Assembly: GCF_035582795.1 (NCBI RefSeq)
Contig: NC_134368.1
Coordinates: forward strand, 4,897,501-4,961,500
DNA: 64,000 nucleotides
From: Mycteria americana
Taxonomy: Eukaryota; Chordata; Aves; Ciconiiformes; Ciconiidae
Direction of reading: 5' to 3'
Both the position numbers and the translations under genes were made by a program. Positions within the stretch are counted from its first letter, which is position 1; every line of letters starts with the position of its first letter. Below are positions 1-11,800 of this stretch, piece by piece. The notes below the pieces were generated by a model. The model was not told the origin of the DNA, ran no database searches, and saw nothing but the letters and a program-made list of their open reading frames with translations.

Positions 1-2430
1 TGAATATTCGGGTCCTTTTAACATGAGCTTTCCTAGAAAAGCTGCAATATCTTGCCTATCTTAGGGTCTCTCATAATTAAATAATTTTGAGTTGATGTTT
101 GTAAATACTGAAAAGTCTATGGCTGAAAACTTTTTCTTCCCTCTATTTAAATTTGCAGCACAAAAAATGATATCCCCCATTCACATTAGTACAGGTTTTT
201 GTCTGGGAAAGGGTGTTTGCCCCTATGGGATCATGAAGAATTTGGCAAGAGAAGAGGTGATAAAGAATTTGGGTGCCTTAAGTGTTCACTTGAAGACCCA
301 GTTCCTAAAGAGGGCTATTGCTATAGCCTAACTACTTTGGTTCCTAAGAATCTGTAAGTACATACATCCTCCCCCCAGAGAACTTACTAAACCACCTAAA
401 TTTCTCCTACACTGCCCAAAGCATGATCATCTTGATTGCATCAGTGGCTATTTGTAGCCCGAAGCTACACACAATTCAGAAATGTACCTTTGGATCACCT
501 GAGGAACCTGAGCTGATGGATATGGTCCAGCACAGGATGGGTAGGACCAAAAGCAGCAGTCACAGCCCTTTTCCGTGGTAAGCCCGGTAAAGGGGCAGAG
601 CCAAGCCAACCTGTTGTTTAAGAGCCTAGGAAGAAGATCTGGATTGGAGGCCAGTCTGTCTGAGGGACTTCAAACCCACAGTTCCCACTTCAAGGAGCGG
701 GCGCGAAGCTGGAAGTGCTGTCGTAACTGGCGGAACTGCCTGTGCTGCTGTAGCTGAACCTGGGCATACGCATACAGAAACACATAATTTTGGGACTTTC
801 GCAGACAAAAAAAAAAAAAAAGAAAAAAAAGCAGGAACCTAATTTTGTAGCATTTGCTACAGCCTTCTTGTTCACTGAGCAGACTGCAGGAGGTGAGGGG
901 AAGGGAAGCAATCCCCAGTCCTGCTGTTTGGCGTGAGAAGTAAAGAACTTGGAATCCATTTATTGCCTGAAACTGTAGTCTACGGGTCTGCAGTCCACTT
1001 TTCCTTTAGCATTGGAAAGATGGTATTTCTAGTTTCCATTTTACTGACACTAAAATGGTTCTAGGATGAAATGTAAAGACCCAGGAGGCTCAGAAGGCAC
1101 ATATGAGCCAAGACGCGGGAGGTCTGCGCAACAGCCAGAAACAGCACCTCCTCTCCTGTGCTGCAGTCCCAAATCTAAGCTCTCTTTTTACTATCGCACC
1201 GCTTCAGAATAAAGGCGTCAGCTTTACTTCAGCTTACACTTTGGTTCCAGATAGCTAGCACCTTATTTTTAATTTCCTCTGTCCTATCATGACATAATTT
1301 TCCAAGTACATCATTATGGTCATTTAATTCCATAATTTGGATGGACTCATTAAATTGCTTCCTTTTCGTCTGTACAGATGAAGCCTATTTAATGGCTGTA
1401 TTACATAACATACACCTACCAGGACTACTCTGAACTTTCTTAAAGGGCAGTTTAGTTCTGTTCCACCACATTTATCTAAGCATCTAAGTCTCATTTTTGA
1501 AGATGCCAAATGTTCTTTCAATTACTATTCTGGTCACTTTTTGAGTTTCATTATAATTCATAATGATACCGTTTTCAGAGAATCTGGAGATAAAACAGAG
1601 AGATTAGGCAATTTTTCAAGAGATATCCGCTGTCACCTTATAAAGAAAAAGAAAGATTGTTATAAAATAAAAGTCCTCAGAGTATTAGAATGTATTGGAA
1701 TACCTAAATGTTTCCTTACCAAGAAAACATTCTTCCTGAAACATACTGTCTGGAAATAACATTACAAAAAACTCTGGGAGGGAGAGGTGAGATGCATAAT
1801 ACAATAGTAGTAAAGCTTATTTGCTCAATATCTTACTTTTACAGTTTCAGCTTGGATCTGATGTGCGCGCAGCTATAACTCGTCAAACTACCTTGTAATT
1901 TACATCTTTATAATTCCCTGCAACTAAGAAAAGGTACAACAACTTAAGGTCTTAACTGAACAAATGGAGGATCTTGTGATAACCACCTTTGCTCACTCCT
2001 TCCCTTTTCACCACTGTTATTAGCATTAGGTGCTTCATTACGTCTAATTCACATCGTGCTACTCCTTTGTTCTTACACAATCGTGCGTCGTGGGCAGTAA
2101 CCTGGCAGCCTCCCTCCTGTCATCAGAGGCTCCCTGTTGTTCTTGTAATGTGAAAGAGGGGAGTTTCATCTGGAGGCAGACCAAGGAGCCAGTATACATC
2201 ATCATCGCGCTTTTGCAGCGCTGAAGACAAAAAGACTTCAAGATAATTTGTCGTTAATATATACTAGACCACATCCTGTGGCTAGTGCTCCTGGTTTAGG
2301 CATATCAAGGTCAAAGGAGATACTCACTTAAGACATAGAGGATTTGGACCACTCATTGCGTTAGCTCCTTCTGTACGGCTGGGATTTTTTAAGAGGGACC
2401 CATGTTGTAAATGCAGGCTACAGAAGTCTT
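1..2430. other. Non-coding AT-rich stretch, no gene recognised
   Basis: No open frame here resembles a known protein and none has convincing splice signals at both ends. The only simple repeat of note is an A-rich run at 807-830 with a single G interruption. The stretch between about 540 and 960 is somewhat richer in G+C than its surroundings, but I recognise no element in it. Confidence 0.6.
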
Positions 2431-2540
2431 AGAATCATAGAATCATTATTAAGGTTGGAAAAGACCTCTAGGATCATCTAGTCCAACGGTCAAGCCAACA
2501 CCTCCATGCCTACTAAATGCCTACTCCATGCCTTGACCCA
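2431..2540 (-). mobile_element. CR1 LINE 3'-end fragment
   Basis: The plus strand reads agaatcatagaatcatt and then a segment of the type ggttggaaaagacctctagg, followed by a 'catctagtccaac' block. This is the reverse complement of the conserved CR1 3' untranslated end, whose terminal octamers are ATTCTATG-like. Only about 110 bp remain, so this is a severely 5'-truncated insertion on the minus strand. It differs from the two longer CR1 copies in this window (aagacctctaggatcatc against gggaccttaaagatcatc), so it probably belongs to another CR1 subfamily. It has no coding potential. The right-hand edge is uncertain by about 20 bp. Confidence 0.85.
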
Positions 2541-3199
2541 CTTTTGGGAAAGGGATGTTATTACACACTACCTAAAAGGCTCTTAAGGTATTTTTGGCCA
2601 CTCAATAAATAATGAAAATATATATTCTATACTTTAACGCAGCATACTTCTTAATATTCTAAATGGGTCAAGGCACCACGCCCACATTTACTTTTAAATA
2701 ATGCTCATCTTTCATGATTGTTTGCATGTCTTTTTCTTAAATCGTTAGTAAGATTTTTAAAACATTTATGGAGTCAAATAAATCACAGATTTGAACTACT
2801 CTGACAGCTTTTTACTGTTAGGTAAGTTGAGAAAGTATCAGTAACATACAGCTTGAGCACCCTTCATGGGATGGCCTGTATTGGCCATTGACTTTCAGAA
2901 AATCAGATGTTGAATGGTAAGCTTGCTTTTTTTTTCCTTTCCACATGGTCTTGAACATCTTTATTTTGTCATTTGCTCTTATGATGAATATATTTCTGAT
3001 TGTGCTCCCTCAAATGTGTTCATAGCTAGTGTAGCAATTACAGATATTCTTAGTACTCACATCCTTTTTACTGCTACATAAATTTACACCTGCTGAGCCT
3101 TTAAACAACTTGTGTTATGCCTGCTGACTCCCAGTTTTACACCGTTTCTCCACGTCTAGAACCTGACTGAATGTATGATGGCTCTGAGTGATAGCAGAA
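2541..3199. other. Non-coding spacer between two CR1 copies
   Basis: AT-rich sequence with no recognisable gene. A donor-like ttag|gtaagttg lies near 2,819, but I could not find a matching exon. The left edge of the following CR1 is uncertain, so the last 50 bases may belong to it. Confidence 0.5.
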
Positions 3200-4856
3200 G
3201 TCTTCTCAAGCCACACGCCCAAGTCGCAGAAGGCAAAGGTAGGGACTGGGAGAATGAAGAACCACCCACTGTAGCAGAAGATGAGGTACAAGACCATCTA
3301 AGGAACCTGAAGGTGCACAAGTCCATGGGACCTGATGAGATGCATCTGCAGGTCCTGAGGGAACTGGTGGATGAAGTTGCTAAGCCACTATCCATCATAT
3401 TTGAGAAGTCGTGGCCATCTGGTGAAGATCCCACTGACTGAGAAAGGGGAAACATAACCCCCATTTTTAAAAAGGGAAAAAAGGAAGACCCAGGGAACTA
3501 CAGGCCAGTCAGTCTCACCTCTGTGCCCAGCAAGATCATGGAGCAGGTCCTCCTGGAAACTATGCTAAGGCACATGAAAAACGAGGAGGCGACTGGTGAC
3601 AGCCAACATGCTTCACTAAGTGAAAATAATGCCTGACAAAAATGGTAGCCTTCTACTACGGGGTTACAGCATTGGTGGATAAGGGAAGAGCAACTGACAT
3701 CATCTGCCTGGACTGGTGCAAAGTATTTGACGCTGTCCCTCATGACATCCTTGTCTCTAAATTGGAGAGACATGGATTTGACGGATGGACCACTAGGTGG
3801 ATAAGGAATCGGCTGGTCGGTCACACTCAAAGAGTTGCAGTCAATGGCTCAATATCCAAGCAGAGACCAGTGACGAGCGGCATGCCTCAGGGGTCCGTAT
3901 TCGGACCGGCGCTGTTTAAGATCTTTGTTGGCGACATGGACAGTGGGATTGAGTGCACCTTCAGCAAGTTTGCCAATGACACCAAGCTGTGTGGTGCAGT
4001 TGACACGCTGGAGGGAAGGGATGCCATCCAGAGGGACCTTGACAGGCTTGAGAGGTGGGCCCATGCGAACCTCATGAAGTTCAACAAGGCCAAGTGCAAG
4101 GTCCTGCACATGGGTGGGGGCAATCCCAAGCACAAATACAGGCTGGGTGGAGAATGGATTGAGAGAAGCCCTGAGGAGAAGGACTTGGGGGTGTTGGTTG
4201 ATGAGAAGCTCAACACGACCCAGCAGTGTGCACTTGCAGCCCAGAAAGCCAACCGTATCCTGGGCTGCATCAAAAGAAGCGTGGCCAGCAGGTTGAGGGA
4301 GGTGATTCTCCCCCTCTGCTCCATTCTCGTGAGACCCCACCTGGAGTACTGCATTCAGCTGTGGGGGCCCCAACATGAGAAGGACATGGACCTGTTGGAG
4401 CGAGTCCAGAGGAGGCCCACCAAGATGATCAGAGGACTGGAGCACCTCTCCTATGAAGACAGGATGAGAGAGTTGGGCTTGTTCAGCCTTCTCAGAAGAG
4501 AAGGCTCTGGGGAGACCTTCTAGCAGCCTTCCTGAAGGGGGCCTACAAGAAAGCTGGAGAAGGACTTTTTCAAGGGCATGTAGTGACAAGACAAAGGGTG
4601 ATGGCTTTAATCTGCAAGAGGGTAGATTTAGATCAGATATAAGGAAGAAATTCTTTACTGTGTGGGTGGTGAGGCACTGGAACATGTTGTCCAGAGAAGT
4701 TGTGGATGCCCCCTCCCTGGAAGTGTTCAAGGCTAGGTTGATGGCGCTTTGAGCAACCTGGTCTAGTGGAAGGTGTCCCTGCCCATGGCAGGGGGGTTGG
4801 AACTAGGTGATCTTTAAGGTCCCTTCCAATACAAGCCATTCTATGATTCTATGATT
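3200..4856 (+). mobile_element. CR1 LINE, 5'-truncated, 3' end intact
   Basis: This is a non-LTR retrotransposon of the CR1 clade, the dominant LINE of birds. The copy begins inside ORF2, just upstream of the reverse-transcriptase domain, and runs through the RT domain and the 3' UTR. It ends in two copies of the octamer ATTCTATG (4,838-4,853) plus ATT. CR1 elements end in such octamers rather than a poly-A tail and usually lack clear target-site duplications; none was seen here. The endonuclease part of ORF2 and all of ORF1 are missing, as is usual for 5'-truncated CR1 insertions. It is antisense to the minus-strand transcription inferred for this side of the CpG island. The 5' boundary is approximate, because the protein-level match becomes clear only from about 3,217. 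Confidence 0.93.
3217..4523 (+). pseudogene. Broken CR1 ORF2 reverse transcriptase
   Basis: This is the remnant of the CR1 ORF2 protein, whose RT copies the element's RNA at a nicked target site. Two frames carry the match. The first ends at a stop (3,439-3,441) at a place where the family normally has Trp. The second is open from 3,642 to 4,523. A one-base loss near 3,610 explains the frame change between them. In the 293-residue second frame, motif A is LDWCKVFD (catalytic Asp at residue 24), the SGMPQGS block lies at 79-85, and the FADD box reads FAND at 110-113, so its first catalytic Asp is Asn. The C-terminal part from about residue 125 matches the usual CR1 region ending in [15 protein letters not shown]. 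The frame then runs out at 4,523, short of the usual end. The protein cannot be functional. Confidence 0.9.
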
Positions 4857-7800
4857 TGGACATACACATTCACAGAATCAATTTGTCTGTATATTCCCAA
4901 TACATGCTGACACATAGAGCAAAGATACATAATAAAAAACACCTGACACACCGTTTTTCTGTGCACAGGACAAAGTAGTGTAATAACAGACATAAGTAAA
5001 CGTGTGTGCCAACAAGTATGCTGTCCTCGAGCCAAATCTCCTTTAACAGAGTCAGAGCCCTCACATAAAGCACTTGTTTTTCTCATCAGCTTTATACAAA
5101 TAACCCATTCCCAGGAGCACTTTCCATTTTACTCCTTATTACTTCAAGCTCTCCCAAACCATATGCATTTATAACCCACTAACAGGACAAAAACATTGAA
5201 ATATTAAAATAAAAGCATAAAATAAACATATCTTGCTCCTTGCAAGTCAACTGCAAAAGTCCTATTAATGTCAGCATGTGGTGAGGGGAGGAAAGAGTGA
5301 AGTTAGCTAGAGTCTGAATATATAAAAAAAAAAAAATCAGGAGTTTCTCTAACATTTCATGATAAGAATCATTTTTCATAGGACTACATAACATCTCATA
5401 CAGTTATATGGACCATCTTTCTCCTCCATTCCCAACTGCTTAGACATCCCCAACTGCTTCCCCATCTCTTAGACAACTCCATGGTTTGCGGGAGAAAAGA
5501 ACAAAAGTCTGTGTTCTACCCCTTCAAGCACAATGCCTTTCAACATGAGCTGAAAAAAGGCAGGTAACGCTGGCTCCTGCAGTTCCTCAGCTCATCGATC
5601 TTAAATCAGCTGTTTTCTACCTGCTTTTTCAGAATAGTACACCCTCTGCCTGTCTCCTTCTTTTTCAATATGCTCTCTGGTTATCTTGTTCCTTGCTTCG
5701 GGACATTCCCTTTTCCTTCTTTCTTAGCAACTTCAGAGCACCAGAAATAAGCTGCCATTAATCAAATGATTTCTAATTTCTAGCCAGAACTCAAGCATAT
5801 ATTGCTGCCATGTTGTAGTTTTTGGATCACATTTTGAGAGACTGTGGCATAACTCAACATAGATGTCAGCCAGTCTTAGGAGATACAATCAATCGATATT
5901 AAAAAAAACCCTTTTTGCATTAAAACCCATGATTAACCCATGTGTATAGGACACATCTGGGTTAATTTCAGGGAGGCATATCTATGAATTTTAATTAAAG
6001 AAATATCTTTAACCATAATTTATCAACTTTATTGCCCCACACAAGTCTACCTTTGGCAACTCCTTCTCCAACCTACAGTTCTTATGTTCTGATGTCAAAA
6101 AATCTAAAACCTGAAAATACCCAGTCCTTTCTATACCTCTGAACGTGAAGACTCAACTACCAATTTGGTAAATACTATCCCCCATAAAAACTTTTGAGTC
6201 AACTTTATCCTGTTGTAAATGCACTGACACAGAAAGATACTTTTTTCTTTTTTTTTACTTGCACTATTGCCTAACACTTACAGTGGCCCACCGGCACCAA
6301 TATCAAATGAGTTCCTTATGTAAGATTTCATCAGTGAAGTCCGTATGATAAATCTGTGCTATTTTTATGTCTGTACCTTTGAGAGTTCACCTGTTTCTTA
6401 TTTACAAAGGACAAGATGCAATTCCCTGTATCCACTTAGATTTGACTTGGCATTGTGCTACTGGAACAAAAACTAGAACTGTTAACATTCTCTGGCAATG
6501 GCTCGTATATATACCATTGACTTCCACTTCAGAAACCACTAGAAACGGTTTAGCCAATCTTAAGTGTCATTTATTTTTCAGTCACTTGTTATACAGAGCA
6601 GTAAACAAAGTCAATTAAACTAACAATACTGTATCTAATGACATTACTCATTTATAAGACTAAAGCTATGTTCTCATGGGTTTATGATGATGCAGATGTA
6701 AGTTTGAGCATTTGAAATTAGCCTTCATCTTGACTTTGACGAATACTGAAAATTAGGGCATTGAAAAAATGCCTGGAAAATTTTCCCAAGAGGAAAAATT
6801 TCTGTTTTGACAGAAATGGCTTCATCTTGACATATTTATAATACAAAACAAAGCTAAAATAGAAATATTTGTAGGAACTGTCATAGCAACCTGTTTTGAT
6901 TTAATTTGCCAAAATTCTGTTATGGAAATTAGTCAGTTTTTACAGAGTATTTTATGTAGTTTGCATGAAGAAATCATGAAATGGAATGGATCCTAGTACT
7001 CTGTCAGAGAAATTTCCAAAATAGGATTGTGGTAGGTTTTTTCCCCCCACAACATATTATTTCAAGTCTTATGATCATTATAGTTTGCTAGACGTTCCTC
7101 CAATATTTCTGAGCAGGTTCATTAATTTAATGAAAAAGCATTCTCTGTTTTCTTTCTTCCTTTTTTTAAGGGATGGTTCATTCAGCTGTCATTCAAATAT
7201 GAAGAATGCTTTGAAAATGTAAATATTCCTGGTGTGTCATTCCCATTTGAGGTGTGCTTTATGTAAGGCCTTATGTAACTCTTGACCTGATCGATCAAGA
7301 GGTGCAACCATTTTCAGAAGTAATAAGCTGCATAATTCAATTTGAATGTGCACAGCATTTTTGATATTGAAATCAAGATTTTTATCTAAATGTGGCATGC
7401 TCATTTTACATGAAGCATTCTTCTCACACTTCTCATACTTCTCTCACAGTTAACAGGTCCATGTGGATTTTCCGAATGTCATTTTCTTTCTGTTTGAAAC
7501 TACAACCATCTCCAAACTGAAGTGGATGAGCCTGCTGCTAGATAACTGTCTGCCTTCATAACCCTATGCAGACCCTATGTTTGTCATGACAAACAGACAA
7601 ACACAAAAAGGAATTCTTTACATCATTCTTTAACTGTTAATGAAAAGTGAGGACAGGGCAAAGGGCTGTGAAATACTCCAGGCTTATTGCTCACGATTTA
7701 TTAATCTGTTCATAATAATAAAAAAAAAAGATTTTTATGTTGCTGTATTGCTACTGTAGATGATAAAAGATTCTTAGTTGAAGTACATGATCTTTAGCAG

Positions 7801-8503
7801 AAAAAAAAGGTTTGACCTTTCTAAAAAAGTTAATTAACAAGAAAGACTCTGTAAATTAGGTCAAAAGGTCCATTAAGATGCAAGAAAATTTCAGCTTACA
7901 ACAGACTGGTCACCACCAGCAGTAGCTCTTGTCATCAGCTTTCTGTTATTTAATTTCATTCTTGATTTTTCTCCTCGTTCTTACAGCTGCTGCTCCTTTA
8001 GAAAAATCAACTGTCATTTTCATGATTCATCAAAGCCTGAAGCAAAAGACCAGAATCACCCATAGTCTTTTCATTTGTGATGCAGACTACTAACATCATC
8101 ATTAACTTTCTTCAGGCCATGTTTTAGTTAAATGTCTTTTGTGCATTTTTACAGATGTTAATGGAAAGACGCATCATCTTGGGCTTCTGTCAATAGAAAA
8201 AAAAATTAGAAATTTTATATACTTCAAGATGTGGGAGATAATTTCTGTATACATTATTGTGTCTAAAACAAATCCTGATTCTATCTCACCACTGCTTTGT
8301 GCCCACAAGATAGAAAGTATATTTAAGTGATTGCATTTCTTCTGATAAAAAATGTTTAGCAAGTACTATATCACAATTGTCTGTTTTAACCCTTAAGTAT
8401 AGAGAATCTTTAATGTAGTGCAACCCAAAAATTATAAACAAGAAAAGTTAATAAAAAGAAAAACAAGTTTCTTTTTCTTGTAGATCAAGAGTGCTACAGC
8501 TAG
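4857..8503. other. Non-coding AT-rich stretch
   Basis: No gene or mobile element recognised. An A run lies near 5,321-5,333. A perfect 16-bp palindrome, GTTTGTCATGACAAAC, sits at 7,579-7,594. On most lines the plus strand has clearly more C than G (for example the line from 6,061 has 15 C to 5 G), which fits transcription of the minus strand. Confidence 0.55.
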
Positions 8504-8809
8504 TTGCCTCTAGATTACCAAGATCCAATGTCAGATATGGATATTCCCTGTCATGTTTTGTCTACTAAAAGTCTCATAAAGACAACAGAAGTTTGTATAA
8601 TAAGGCCTGAGAAAAGATCAAAATTTAGTCCAATATTCGTAAATGACATTGCAGAAAAGTACTATGATTCAGTGGAGGAATCCAGCAATTTTCACGTGGA
8701 TGAGCAAGTACCAGACAGCTTTCCATCTCACCTCATATGTATAGAAAGCACAACAGGATGTAATAATAGAAAAAGCAGAAGGTTGAGGACAGTAATTTCC
8801 CTGAAGTGA
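8504..8809 (+). other. Unassigned 101-codon open frame
   Basis: This frame is open for 101 codons in AT-rich DNA and ends at a TGA at 8,807-8,809. It begins after an in-frame TAG at 8,501, and its first ATG is the ninth codon. The predicted protein is mixed and charged (stretches such as RPEKRSKFSPIF and EKYYDSVEESSNF), with no signal peptide, membrane segment or motif I recognise. A pyrimidine-rich acceptor-like site ends at 8,483, but the frame is closed between there and 8,504. It may be chance, or a decayed exon or retrocopy. No function is proposed. Confidence 0.15.
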
Positions 8810-11800
8810 AGCAAATCTATTGGCTGTTTTCTTCAACAGAGAAATATTTAATGAACTGCATTTGGACATGGCAGCACAGAAACCCCTTCTGTTCCTCAGA
8901 CTGAAAATTTTGAAGAGAGTCACTCTTACTCTGTGACAGTTATTAGGATCTGGATATTATCCTTCTCCCTAAACCTTTCTTTGGTTAGGAAAAGAAAGGC
9001 ATTCTAGGGACAGAGCAGTTCCAGAAGACAACTTCAACTAGTTCTGCAAAGGCATGAGCCAAAAATACATACTGCAGTTTTTAACCTGTGCGCCTTCTGC
9101 TTAGTTCCTCTACCACCTCCTGTCCCTTCTTTCACACACTCAGCCCAGTTCCCTCCTTTGGTCTCCCTCTCACTTGTCTTGTTCTCCCCCATAGACAAGA
9201 CTACCTGAACATATACTCTGTGTATATATGAACTACATTATCTTACAGTTTGCTACATAATTGTTTACCTCTGATAAGTTTCACTAATTGAGATCCCTAG
9301 CAAGAAAAAACTATATTCTGGCATCGCGTAGGATTCGCAGTCATGGACAGATTTCCTGTTGTTTTGATGCAGTGTGCAAACATAAGAAAATAGAGCTTGT
9401 TTTCCAAGGAGCTAACAACATCAGCAGCACAAGACATGAAGTGTTTACAAACAACAGATGGGAAACAGCTAGAAGGTGGTGGTCAACACAAAAAGCAGCG
9501 CTTTCCGCTTAAGAGCTGCTTATCTGATCAAGGTTTTTGTTGGAGAGAAGAGCTTTAAGGAAAGGTATGAACAATAATTTTTCTGATATACATATAATTA
9601 AGACAACTTAGAGCAGAGAAACTGAGGCAGCTTTAAAGACGTCAAGTCAGTTATTCAAGGAGGCTTGAGGAAGAGCTGAGAAGTTACATTTTCCTGAGCC
9701 TCAATCTTTTCCCTAGCTGCTACCCCTGTCCAGATAGAACACAATTCATTTTATAAATGTGAGAGAGAGATTTTATGGCATTTGAATTGAATATTCCAAA
9801 GTTTATAGCACATTCTCAATATATGCAAAATTTCTAAACCCTTCTTTCTCCACCCCTCCCCCCTTCAAAATATGGAAGTGCAATAAATCTACCGCACATT
9901 GCCCTTTTGCAATTAAAGGGTGAGAGATGACCTCCACAAACACACACCCCTGCCCTGCTAATAGGTGGCATCAACTGAAGTTCAAAATAAAATATTAACA
10001 ACATTTAAAATCTATTCCTGTGGTTTTGAGAAGTAATCATTTAAGGAAAAGGCCTTATAATAGTCTGCTACGGTGGTCATTAATCTAGTCAACATTAGTC
10101 CGACAACAGCAAAGAACAGATGTCTTTTTTTGCATTTCTTTTGAATTTTTCAAGTCAGCTTTCTGAAAGAAGTGAAGGTAGTCACCACATCCTCTCCAGC
10201 GTAATAAAGTGGACAGACATACCCTGTGGTTTTTTTCCAAACAAACTGTATCTGCTACTTTCCTTCTAGTTACTACAGAGGTACAAGTCAGGGTAAGTCC
10301 CTGGATGCTCTGACTGGCAGATTCTTTTAAGCCAGAGAAAACAGTCAAAAGGGGTGGCAGAGGGCATGGCAGGCAGGAGACTCTTAGTGTCAGAACCCAC
10401 CTTGCATCTGACTCTTTATTCAATATCCAATTTAAATGACCTGCAGGGTGTGAAGGCTTTACTGTTGCTTACTGCGCTGCTCATGCTAATATCTAGCACA
10501 GAAGTGTCTCACTGCAGAGGAGAAGCAAGAAATATTTGCAACCCAGTGCTCAAGCAAATGTGCCAAAAATGACATACCTAAACCAAAATATAGGTCTCTC
10601 AAATACCTACCCAAAAGGTACCCAAATGTGCTCAGGGACAGTGAATGATTTTAGTCAATTCCTGTATATTTATGCGCACTCAATCAAGTCCAAAAGGCAA
10701 TGTCTTATTAATACAAGGTACTGAAATATCTTTCAGAGCTGTTGACGATCTCCCTGCAGTATAGGCAGGCAACAATCTACTTTAAAGAAACAACCTATTA
10801 CTTGGTTTGTCTTTAAAGATAACTGAGCCTAAAAGAAGCTTAAAGCATTCTAAGTTCCACCTGCAGCTTTCAAAGTCTGCTTGAGTTGCCTGAGAGATAC
10901 AGATTCTCCTCAATTTCTCTTAGATATTAGTTAACTGATTCTTTCCATTAAAAACCCCGCTAGTCTTTGCTTTCCTGTTCTCAGAAATTCTCTTTTTCAA
11001 TAAAGCACAAATGTTGTCCAAATAGGAACAGGGGCTCAGGACTAGGTGATGAAAGAAATGAAGTCCATTTAGACACAAAGAGGTACTGAGATCATAACAG
11101 AGGAAATAAGAACTCAAAAAAGTTCATGTTCTGGAAGCAAACAATTGAGACTGTTTTTAGCAATAATCTCTCTTAATGTAGAAGAATGTTCTACAAGAGA
11201 AAAGATGAGCAAAAGGTGTGGAGGGTTTTTTTTGTGTACGCAGACACAACGCTGAGGCTTTATGCTGGGGTAAGGGGGATAATTCCTGCTGGAATTATCT
11301 CTTGTTTTCACAAGAGCTGGATGTGAAGATAAAAACATATTTTGTAATATTTCAAGAAGTGGATTAACCTATTTTAAGACTGAAAACATGTAAAATATTA
11401 GGTCTTACTGAAGAAGTTGATATTGTACAGTATTTGGATGCTAGGAAAACAGAAGAAAAGAGAGAAAGGAGCTAAATGGCATGACAGATATATTATAGCA
11501 AAAGCTAAATGCCCAGTAGTTAAGAGAAATGTGGGGAAAAAATAAGATAAATTGATTGCTACATTTAAAAAAAGTAAAAAAAAAAAAGGCAAAAAGCTGG
11601 AATTTGCATTAAGATATAATATTGTGATTATATTTATAAATATGCTCAGATTACTTTTAGATCTACCCTCAGTGTAAATTATTTTTGTATACTGGAGAAT
11701 ATAAAAATTCTAGATTATTATCCCTACTATCTAAAAATAACTTTGTCAGAGAACACGTGACGTAATTTTATGGAGAAAACCTGCATTTGCTGGATATCAT

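Noticed and set aside
3849..4730. A 293-codon open frame on the minus strand
   Set aside because: It is the mirror of the CR1 reverse-transcriptase region on the opposite strand and has no protein resemblance of its own.
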